From Limosilactobacillus pulli (GTDB lineage: Bacteria; Bacillota; Bacilli; Lactobacillales; Lactobacillaceae): a stretch of DNA of 22,614 nucleotides. Made by a program: the position numbers and the translations under genes. The stretch lies in assembly GCF_947381555.1 (NCBI RefSeq), contig NZ_CANCWQ010000027.1, forward strand, positions 1-22,614, written 5' to 3'. Positions 16,068 through 22,537 of the stretch are shown one piece after another. The notes below the pieces were generated by a model that was not told where the DNA came from, searched no databases, and saw nothing but the letters and a program-made list of their open reading frames with translations. The number at the start of each line of letters is the position of its first letter. The stretch's first letter is position 1.

Positions 16068-16325
16068 TTAACTAGATACTTGATCGAACAAATCGGCTGT
16101 TTGCCGTTTCTTGCTATCACTTAGGTGAACATAAGTATCTAGTGTGGTTGAAATTCTGCTGTGTCCTAGTCGCACTTGCACTTCTTTTGGGCTTGCACCA
16201 GCTTCCAACAACATGGTGGCATGGGTATGCCTCAAACTATGAAAATTAAACGGGAAACCTAACTTTACATGAATTCGATCAGACATATATTTGACCGACA
16301 TGGGAGTGATGGGTTTCCCGTTTTT
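16068..16325 (-). pseudogene. 5'-truncated tyrosine integrase (phage/ICE type)
   Basis: Only the catalytic C-terminus remains. It holds FHSLRHTHATMLLEAGASPKEVQVRLGH with the HxxRH box, then TTLDTYVHL with the nucleophilic Tyr. An ATG at 16301 gives 77 codons, but recognisable sequence (KNGKPITP) runs back to about 16325, where homology stops; a full integrase has about 350-400 residues. The first Arg box and the arm-binding and core-binding domains are gone, so it cannot be active. It marks a former phage or integrative element inserted next to lepA. Confidence 0.85.
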
Positions 16326-16391
16326 TCTAATAATTTACGAGCAGATCCACCGCTTCTTAACGAAAGCATGTTCGGTTTACGCACAGAAATT

Positions 16392-16439
16392 AATCCCAAT
16401 CTTCTATGTTTATAAAAGGTTGGGATTTTTTAGTTTTTT
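16392..16439. terminator. Terminator-like hairpin at the end of the DUF1828 gene
   Basis: AATCCCAATCTT (16392-16403) pairs with AAGGTTGGGATT (16416-16427), 12 bp with one wobble. The T run is on the plus strand (TTTTT, then TTTTTT) and overlaps the stop of the leftward gene; the minus strand has only ATTAATTTC after the stem. It may end leftward transcription weakly and block rightward transcripts strongly. Confidence 0.6.
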
Positions 16440-17200
16440 AGTTCAGCTAATGCAGCTTTATTTTCCCAGGAGATAACGTCAATATCATAGGCCTGGGCAA
16501 TTTTTGCCGCTTTTTCACTAATATTTTTTTGTTTTTCATTAAATATGACGACATAACGACTTTGCGCATACATATTAGGCAGATTGGCGGATTTTTTGAT
16601 GTCGTTGTGTTTAAATGCATCAAGCATTATTTCGTTTGCAGAAATATTATTCTGAATATTAAAAAGAATTAGCGGTTTATCTTTACGTTTAGGTAAAGCG
16701 TACAAAAATTTATACTCTACGCCGCTTTGCCCTCTAACTGAGGTTGGCAAACCGCCGAAATTATTAGTGTCAAAGTAATTTAAAACGTCCTCGGCAAAAA
16801 AGCTTTTAACATTTTCTTTTTGGGTGAATGAAATATCGTTAATTCGTAAGATAGCAGATGTCAATTGATATTTCATAATTGGAAATTCTTTGGGAGTGCC
16901 GACAATTGATAAAGTTTCATCTTCAATTATTTTGATATGGAATTGTTGGCACACTGAATCTATTAGACGTCTTCTGGTTGGGGTGAGCTTAATACCCATG
17001 AATTCCAGATTGGTGATAGTATAGCCGTCATCTGTCAGCATTATTTGCTTGTCGGATACTTCCTCGACAAAAATAGTGATGTTATCGTTTATATCATCGA
17101 CAAAAGGGGTAACTATTTCATCGCATTTTCCTAAATGATTAATCGTATATCCTTTTTTTAACCATTCAAAATAATTATCTAACAATTTAACGGTATTCAT
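16430..17200 (-). CDS. DUF1828/DUF1829-type protein, 256 aa
   Basis: The N-terminal half (about residues 10-110: IVTPFVDDINDNITIFVEEVSDKQIMLTDDGYTITNLEFMG) has the look of a DUF1828 domain. The C-terminal half (about 130-250: YKFLYALPKRKDKPLILFNIQNN ... ARYVV-like strand, SEKAAKIAQAYDIDVISWENK) fits DUF1829. Proteins of this two-domain type occur in prophages and mobile elements; their function is not known. AAGGTG precedes the ATG. The partner gene ends 17 bases upstream, so they form an operon. The gene is very AT-rich and lies beside an integrase remnant, so it is transferred cargo. The family assignment is from memory of the pattern, and I am moderately sure of it. Confidence 0.7.
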   Translation of the reverse strand: MNTVKLLDNYFEWLKKGYTINHLGKCDEIVTPFVDDINDNITIFVEEVSDKQIMLTDDGYTITNLEFMGIKLTPTRRRLIDSVCQQFHIKIIEDETLSIVGTPKEFPIMKYQLTSAILRINDISFTQKENVKSFFAEDVLNYFDTNNFGGLPTSVRGQSGVEYKFLYALPKRKDKPLILFNIQNNISANEIMLDAFKHNDIKKSANLPNMYAQSRYVVIFNEKQKNISEKAAKIAQAYDIDVISWENKAALAELKN

Positions 17201-17217
17201 TTATTTCACCTTCTTTA

Positions 17218-17646
17218 CTAAATCAATGGTTGTTCAATAGTGATATCACTGATTTCAAAGTTGTTGTATTTAAGAAATTCCATAAGCGATGTAACAATCT
17301 CATCAGTACAATTATAATTCACCAAATTAGTTAGTGGAATTGCATACTGCCCATTTTGATGCTGGTCATCAAAAATATGTACATGTGGTGTCGCAACGCC
17401 TTCATGCGGTTTTCCGTTTAAGTCGATACGGATCATTTTTTCGCTTTTGTGATGAAACAACATGTAGCTAAGGCAATTAGTTCGTCGATGACCTTTTCTA
17501 TTTTGGATAACTTTAAATGTATTCGATGGTTCCAGCAATGCAAAACCATCATAATTAGCCTGTTGACCATTGGCTGCACAAAGCAGGTGAGTAGATTTGG
17601 TCTTTTTGGGTAAATCATGTAGGGCTTTATATTCAGAGTTTTTCAT
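17218..17646 (-). CDS. Hypothetical 142-aa protein, partner of the DUF1828/1829 gene
   Basis: It starts MKNSEYKALHDLPKKTKSTH after AGGAAAG. Visible features are an all-soluble beta-rich middle (HLLCAANGQQANYDGFALLEPSNTF), IRIDLNGKPHEG and the histidine-containing VATPHVHIFDDQHQNG, which could bind metal or ligand. The C-terminus is helix plus strand (IVTSLMEFLKYNNFEISDITIEQ). I believe it resembles the DUF6978 family, often found next to DUF1828 proteins, but I cannot verify this. As first gene of a two-gene operon in a mobile remnant, it may belong to a toxin-antitoxin-like or phage-defence pair; this is inference. Confidence 0.6.
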   Translation of the reverse strand: MKNSEYKALHDLPKKTKSTHLLCAANGQQANYDGFALLEPSNTFKVIQNRKGHRRTNCLSYMLFHHKSEKMIRIDLNGKPHEGVATPHVHIFDDQHQNGQYAIPLTNLVNYNCTDEIVTSLMEFLKYNNFEISDITIEQPLI

Positions 17647-18112
17647 AGTTTTCTTTCCTAATTACATATTTAATTTCTATAGTTAGAAAGGCAATTAAGC
17701 AGATTCAGTGGAAATGTTAAAAAGTTTGGTTAGTGAAACCAAAGATTAAGTCAATGATTTTTTCTTCTTTGATAAACAGTTTATCACTAAAAAGATTATG
17801 GAATAGAAAAAAGCTTTTAATAGATCCTGGTCACAATTCCATGAGATGACATGGTGATAGGCATTAATGTGAATTATCATATTAGGCCCTTGATCAGTGA
17901 TGTGTTTACTAGGAAAAAATAATTGTTTCTTAACAATAAATTTTTAGAACTTTAGCGCTGTCATTTGGCTGATTTCAAAAAAATCGAAAAAATTTTTGAA
18001 AAAAGTGCTTAATAGCCGGGTAATGGTGGAAAATAGAAGATAGCAGTTAAGCTGCCTTTAATAAAGAGGGCTTATAGCTGATTAAAATGTTGTACAGGAG
18101 GAGTTAATTACG
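17647..18112. other. Divergent AT-rich region between the two-gene operon and cas9
   Basis: No gene is seen. The region must hold promoters for the leftward pair and for cas9, but I find no box pair good enough to call. AGGAGG stands about 13 bases before the cas9 ATG. Dyads are present: a minus-strand terminator-like hairpin at 17716-17743, CCATG/CATGG around 17838-17853, a weak ATTGTT/AACAAT at 17922-17937, and TTTCAAAAA/TTTTTGAAA near 17974-18000. I looked for an anti-repeat matching the one proposed at 22406-22442 and did not find it here. Confidence 0.5.
17716..17743 (-). terminator. Leftward terminator-like hairpin upstream of the 142-aa gene
   Basis: On the minus strand TTTGGTT-TCACT-AACCAAA is followed by CTTTTTAAC. 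It precedes the 142-aa gene by about 70 bases, so it would either attenuate that operon's leader or end an unseen small leftward RNA. Confidence 0.5.
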
Positions 18113-21100
18113 ATGAGTAGTTCAAAGCAAGGATTGCGTAGATATCATCTTGGTTTGGATATTGGTACAAATTCAATCGGTTGGACCGCAATTGATGATC
18201 ATTTTTCATTGCTGCGCGTTAAAGGCAAAAATGCAATCGGCGTTCGGACTTTTAAAGAGGGGGAAACGGCAGCAGATCGGCGTGGTTTTCGAACGGCCCG
18301 GCGCCGCTTAAGCCGACGTCGCTGGCGCCTTCAGTTTTTGGATGATTTTTTTGCGCCATATTTAGCTGAAGTAGATCCTAATTTTTTGGCAAGACTTAAG
18401 CAATCTGATATCTCGGCAAAAGATCCTGCTAAAAATCAAGAATTTATGGGGAAATTGCTGTTTCCGGATCAAGAAGCCACAGTGAATGGAAATGGATATC
18501 CTACGCTGATTCAAATGCGCAAAGAAATGTCGGCTGAAAAGGCAGCGGATTTTCCAGTCTTTAACATTTGTCAGCTGCGGTATGCACTGATGAATGAAAA
18601 GCGTAAGTTTGATTTACGTGAAATATATCTGGCTGTTCACCATATCGTTAAGTACCGCGGTAATTTTTTAAATAATACAAGTGTTGACAAGTTTAAAGCC
18701 AATCAAATTGATTTCAATAAATCGTTTGAGACGCTAAATGACTTATTCCGTCAAGTGCAACCAACTACCTCGTTTCAGATTGACTTGACCAAGGTAGACG
18801 AATTGGGAAAGCTTTTATTGGATACCAAGCAAAAGAAGGCTGATCGTCAAAAGGCTGCTGCCAAACTATTGCCATTGATTGAAGATGGAACTGATAAGGA
18901 GATCGTTAAAGCGCATCAGCAAACGGCTCGTGAAATCAGTAAACTAATCTTGGGATATAAGGCAAAGGTCGGTTTGATCCTGCAAAACAATCTTGACCAG
19001 ACGCTGGATATGAGTACGGAAAACGGTGATGATCAGTTGATGCAGATTGCCGAAGAGCTGGACGACTACCAGAAGGAGCTGATTAATCAACTGTCATTGC
19101 TGTATTCTCAGATCATGCTCAACGAAATCGTACCCAATGGCGAAACCGTTTCGGCATCAATGCTGAACCGTTACTACAAGCATCGCCGTCAGTTAAAAGA
19201 ATTAAAGACTTATGGTGCTGCCCAAGATAAAAAAACTCGTGAGCAGCTCGATCATCTTTATGCTGAATACATTGGTCAGGTTCCTAAAGACAGCAAATTT
19301 GACTTTACCAAAGATTTGAAAAAGTTGATGGACAAGTCTGACCTGGGACAAAAGATTAAAGGCGAGATTGAGGCTGGCGACTATCTGCCGAAACAACGGA
19401 CATCTGCAAATGGTGTAATTCCGCACCAAATGCATCAACAAGAGCTTGATCAAATAATTGAAAATCAAAAAGAATATTATCCTTGGCTGGCAGAACCAAA
19501 TCCAGTTGAAAAGAACATCAAAAATAAAAATGCCAAATACTATCTCGATCAGTTGGTCAGCTTCCGTGTTCCATATTACGTTGGACCAATGATTACTTTG
19601 GCTGATCAACAAAAGACGTCTAAGGCCTCTTTTGCATGGGCAGTCAGAAAAGAAGCTGGCAAGATTACGCCATGGAATTTTTACGATAAGATTGATCGTG
19701 AAAAATCGGCCAATAATTTTATCAAACGGATGACTCATAAGGACACTTATTTATTAAGTGAGGATGTTTTACCGGCATCAAGCCTGCTGTACCAGAAATA
19801 TACGGTTTTAGACGAGCTGAATAATATTCGCGTGAACGGTCGCAAGCTGCAGCCAGCCCTAAAGCAAGCCATCTATACGGACCTGTTTAAGAAGCGTAAA
19901 ACAGTTAATCTTAAGGCGTTGACGAATTTCTTGACGGTTCACGAACCAACGTTGACCAAGCCGAAAATCAAAGGACTGTCGAACGGTCGCAGCTTTAATT
20001 CAAGCCTTGGTACCTATATTGATATGTCTAAGATACTTGGAAACCGCGTTGATGATTTAAACTATCGCGATGATATTGAAAAGATTATTGAATGGTCAAC
20101 CGTATTTGAAGATAGTGAGATTTACGGCGACAAACTGCAAGAAATCCAATGGCTGACCAACAAGCAAAGAGAAAAATTGGTTCGGAAACGTTATCAGGGA
20201 TGGGGAAGGCTCTCCAAGAAACTGTTAACGGGTATCACTGATGAAAATGGTCAACGCATTATTGATCTAATGTGGGATACCAACAAAAACTTTATGCAGA
20301 TTGTGCATCAACCAGTCTTTGAAGAACAAATTACTGAACTTAATCAGCAGTTGTTGCAAGACGCTGATAAGGCACCATTGGAAGTTGTCGACGATATTTT
20401 GGCTGACGCGTATACATCACCTCAAAATAAAAAAGCAATTCGCCAAGTTGTCAAAGTTGTTGCTGATGTTGTCAAGGCGGTTGGCAATGCCCCAGCATCG
20501 ATTTCAATTGAGTTTGCTCGTAATGAGGATCGTAATAAGGAATTGAAAAACAGCCGGCGGCGCAGCATTGAAAAGCTTTATCATGAAACGGCCGAAAAAC
20601 TGGTCAAGCAAACCAATCTGCTTGAAGAATTGGGAAATATCAAGGATTTGAACGATCGCTATTATCTTTACTTTACCCAGGCTGGTCGTGATATGTATGA
20701 TGGCACGCCAATCAATATCGATGAGATCAGCACGCATTACGAGATTGATCACATTTTGCCACAATCATTCTTGAAGGATAATTCCTTGGATAACCGGGTC
20801 TTGGTTAAGAAATCTGAAAACGCGGCTAAGTCGGATCGAGTACCGGCAAAGATTTATGGAGCCAAAATGAGAGACTTTTGGAAGCAGCTTAAAGAAAGCC
20901 AGCTGATCAGCAATCGTAAGTATCTTAATCTGACGACCGATCCAGAACAGGTTGACAAGTATCAGATGCAGGGATTTGTTCATCGTCAGTTGGTGGAGAC
21001 GCGCCAAATCATCAAGCTGGCAGCCAATATTTTTGGTTCGCTTTACCCAGACAGTGCCGTGATCGAAACGCGGGCCGAGCTTACCAAGCAATTGCGTGAA

Positions 21101-22300
21101 AAGTTCAGCCTTTATAAAGTACGTGACGTAAATGACTATCACCACGCTGTTGATGCTTACTTGACGGCGTTTGCTGGCCACTATCTGTATCAGCGTTATC
21201 CAAAACTGCGGCCGATGTTTGTCTATGGTGACTATGCCAAAATCTATGCCGATGATTTGAAACGGTTGCGCTCAGTCAATCTTTTTCATGACTTGGAAAA
21301 AGATCAATACAACAGTGGAACCGCAGTAAATCCGGAAACCAAGGAAAAAATCGTGGATGTCGACTGGCTAAGCGATTATGTATCCAAGATTCAGCATTTC
21401 AAATATATGCTGATTTCTAAAGCTGTCTATGTGAAACATGGAAAGCTATATGATGCAACAATTGCTCCCGCATCAAAGGTCGCCACGAAGTCTAACCCAA
21501 TTAAAATTAAAAATAGTAAACCGGTAGACATCTATGGTGCTTATACCCATGAGGTTGCTGCCTATATGGCAATCGTTCGCGTTAACGGCAAAAAGCCTAA
21601 GTATAAGGTTGTCAGTGTACCGGTCAGAATGCTGCAGCGACTGAAGATGGCTGAACAAAAAGGTCATGATCAGTATATGCAGACCCTGCACGATGTTTTA
21701 TCGCGAAACTTCACTTCATTTAAAAAGAACCGTAAAACCGGATTAAAGGAAGCCGTGGTAAAAGACTTTGACGTGCTGGTTCCTTGTGTGCGCTATAATC
21801 AGTTAGTCATTGACGGGGATGTTAAATTTACGCTAGGGAGTCATGAGTATCAGCATAATGCCAAGCAGCTGGTTTTAAGCGATCATTCATTAGAAACGTT
21901 AGCTAATAATTTTGAATACGTCAGGAAACATCCTAATGAAGCTGATGAACGGATGACAATGCTTTATGATGATATTCTTGCCCAGGTCAACCACTACTTT
22001 ACGCTGTATGATAAAAATAAATTCCGTGAAAAACTAAATGCTGGCCGAGATAAATATCTGAAGTTGCCAACTTTCTCATTGAATAAGAAAGATGCAAGCA
22101 AAGCTGAAACAATTATTAATATGCTTAGAGGGCTTCATGCAAATGCAACCGCACCCGAAATGAAATATATTTTAAATACATCTACAGGGTTTGGTGCTTT
22201 CCAAACCAAAAGTGGTATTCAATTATCAGAAAATGCAAAATTAGTATATCAATCACCAACGGGCTTATTTAGCAGAGAAGTTTTGTTGAAAGATCTGTAG
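18113..22300 (+). CDS. cas9: CRISPR-associated endonuclease Cas9, type II-A
   Basis: 1395 aa, full length for the larger lactobacillus II-A Cas9 group. RuvC-I is LGLDIGTNSIGW with catalytic D16, followed by the Arg-rich bridge helix (RRGFRTARRRLSRRRWRL, about 55-72). RuvC-II is SIEFARNED with E800. HNH is EIDHILPQSFLKDNSLDNRVL with D879 and H880, and the downstream Asn is conserved. RuvC-III is NDYHHAVDAYL with H1011 and D1014. All catalytic positions expected for cutting both strands are present and there are no frameshifts. The C-terminal part should hold the PAM-interacting domain, but the PAM cannot be read from sequence. It is guided by crRNA with tracrRNA; a candidate tracrRNA lies immediately downstream on the other strand. 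Its upstream neighbour is an integrase remnant, not another cas gene. Confidence 0.98.
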   Translation: MSSSKQGLRRYHLGLDIGTNSIGWTAIDDHFSLLRVKGKNAIGVRTFKEGETAADRRGFRTARRRLSRRRWRLQFLDDFFAPYLAEVDPNFLARLKQSDISAKDPAKNQEFMGKLLFPDQEATVNGNGYPTLIQMRKEMSAEKAADFPVFNICQLRYALMNEKRKFDLREIYLAVHHIVKYRGNFLNNTSVDKFKANQIDFNKSFETLNDLFRQVQPTTSFQIDLTKVDELGKLLLDTKQKKADRQKAAAKLLPLIEDGTDKEIVKAHQQTAREISKLILGYKAKVGLILQNNLDQTLDMSTENGDDQLMQIAEELDDYQKELINQLSLLYSQIMLNEIVPNGETVSASMLNRYYKHRRQLKELKTYGAAQDKKTREQLDHLYAEYIGQVPKDSKFDFTKDLKKLMDKSDLGQKIKGEIEAGDYLPKQRTSANGVIPHQMHQQELDQIIENQKEYYPWLAEPNPVEKNIKNKNAKYYLDQLVSFRVPYYVGPMITLADQQKTSKASFAWAVRKEAGKITPWNFYDKIDREKSANNFIKRMTHKDTYLLSEDVLPASSLLYQKYTVLDELNNIRVNGRKLQPALKQAIYTDLFKKRKTVNLKALTNFLTVHEPTLTKPKIKGLSNGRSFNSSLGTYIDMSKILGNRVDDLNYRDDIEKIIEWSTVFEDSEIYGDKLQEIQWLTNKQREKLVRKRYQGWGRLSKKLLTGITDENGQRIIDLMWDTNKNFMQIVHQPVFEEQITELNQQLLQDADKAPLEVVDDILADAYTSPQNKKAIRQVVKVVADVVKAVGNAPASISIEFARNEDRNKELKNSRRRSIEKLYHETAEKLVKQTNLLEELGNIKDLNDRYYLYFTQAGRDMYDGTPINIDEISTHYEIDHILPQSFLKDNSLDNRVLVKKSENAAKSDRVPAKIYGAKMRDFWKQLKESQLISNRKYLNLTTDPEQVDKYQMQGFVHRQLVETRQIIKLAANIFGSLYPDSAVIETRAELTKQLREKFSLYKVRDVNDYHHAVDAYLTAFAGHYLYQRYPKLRPMFVYGDYAKIYADDLKRLRSVNLFHDLEKDQYNSGTAVNPETKEKIVDVDWLSDYVSKIQHFKYMLISKAVYVKHGKLYDATIAPASKVATKSNPIKIKNSKPVDIYGAYTHEVAAYMAIVRVNGKKPKYKVVSVPVRMLQRLKMAEQKGHDQYMQTLHDVLSRNFTSFKKNRKTGLKEAVVKDFDVLVPCVRYNQLVIDGDVKFTLGSHEYQHNAKQLVLSDHSLETLANNFEYVRKHPNEADERMTMLYDDILAQVNHYFTLYDKNKFREKLNAGRDKYLKLPTFSLNKKDASKAETIINMLRGLHANATAPEMKYILNTSTGFGAFQTKSGIQLSENAKLVYQSPTGLFSREVLLKDL

Positions 22301-22345
22301 CAAAAAGAAAAGGAATGGCTCATCGATGGTGAACCATTCCTTTTT
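22301..22345. terminator. Bidirectional terminator shared by cas9 and the tracrRNA
   Basis: GGAATGG (22312-22318) pairs with CCATTCC (22334-22340), with five more pairs inside (TCATC/GGTGA). TTTTT follows on the plus strand and TTTTCTTTTTG on the minus strand. Rightward it ends cas9; leftward it would be the 3' hairpin and end of the tracrRNA. Confidence 0.88.
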
Positions 22346-22459
22346 AATATGTATTGCCCACTTAAATGGGTCAGAAGAAATAACTTTGCGAAATGCATTG
22401 TTTGACTTTAACTCTGGATGTTAAATCAATGATGTTATTCCTGTTGGGAGCTACCCAAC
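22301..22459 (-). ncRNA. Candidate tracrRNA (about 150-160 nt), antisense between cas9 and cas1
   Basis: Read leftward from about 22459. A short hairpin GTTGGG-TAGCT-CCCAAC comes first. Next is an anti-repeat region (22406-22442) with ATTGATTTAACATCC, then AGAG as bulge and TTAAAGT as lower stem, the same layout as the S. pyogenes anti-repeat (upper stem, AAGU, UAAAAU). Many lactobacillus II-A repeats carry ATGTTAAATCAAT, its complement. A nexus-like element follows: AAC-AA-TGC-ATTTC-GCA-AA-GTT, a two-stem form as reported for lactobacilli. After it come a CCCAT-TTAA-GTGGG hairpin and the terminator hairpin. A promoter stands at the right distance. The position between cas9 and cas1 is known from other II-A loci. 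The repeat array itself is not in the window, so pairing is predicted, not shown. Confidence 0.82.
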
Positions 22460-22465
22460 GAATAT

Positions 22466-22494
22466 AGTATAACCTTAAATTTTTAAATTAGCAA
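22466..22494 (-). promoter_or_regulatory. Promoter of the candidate tracrRNA, overlapping the cas1 ribosome site
   Basis: On the minus strand TTGCTA (22489-22494), a 17-base spacer and TATACT (22466-22471). The start point would be near 22459, the first base of the 5' hairpin. The -35 shares bases with the AAGGAGG (22493-22499) that serves cas1 on the other strand. Confidence 0.8.
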
Positions 22495-22506
22495 GGAGGA
22501 GTATTT

Positions 22507-22537
22507 ATGGGATGGCGGTCAGTCATTGTAACTCAGC
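22507..22537 (+). pseudogene. cas1: cas1 start, interrupted by an insertion sequence
   Basis: AAGGAGGAG stands 6 bases before an ATG that reads MGWRSVIVTQ. Type II-A Cas1 proteins begin in this way (S. pyogenes MAGWRTVVVN, lactobacilli MGWRS-V-TQ), and the position directly after cas9 is where cas1 belongs. After about ten codons the sequence changes to insertion-sequence end repeats and the frame stops at 22576-22578, giving only a 23-aa product. The missing about 290 residues include the whole catalytic integrase domain. The rest of cas1 may lie beyond the insertion, outside the window. Cas1 with Cas2 inserts new spacers, so adaptation by this copy should be lost. Confidence 0.8.

Noticed and set aside
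17647..18112. tracrRNA upstream of cas9, as in S. pyogenes
   Set aside because: Dyads and leftward T runs exist, but no segment resembles a lactobacillus anti-repeat plus nexus, while 22301-22459 has every part in order.
16038..22369. Shared TTGCCCAC sequence near 16038 and 22353 as element ends
   Set aside because: Only about nine bases agree (TTGCCCACN) and the following bases differ; this is likely chance, and the right copy is part of a tracrRNA hairpin.
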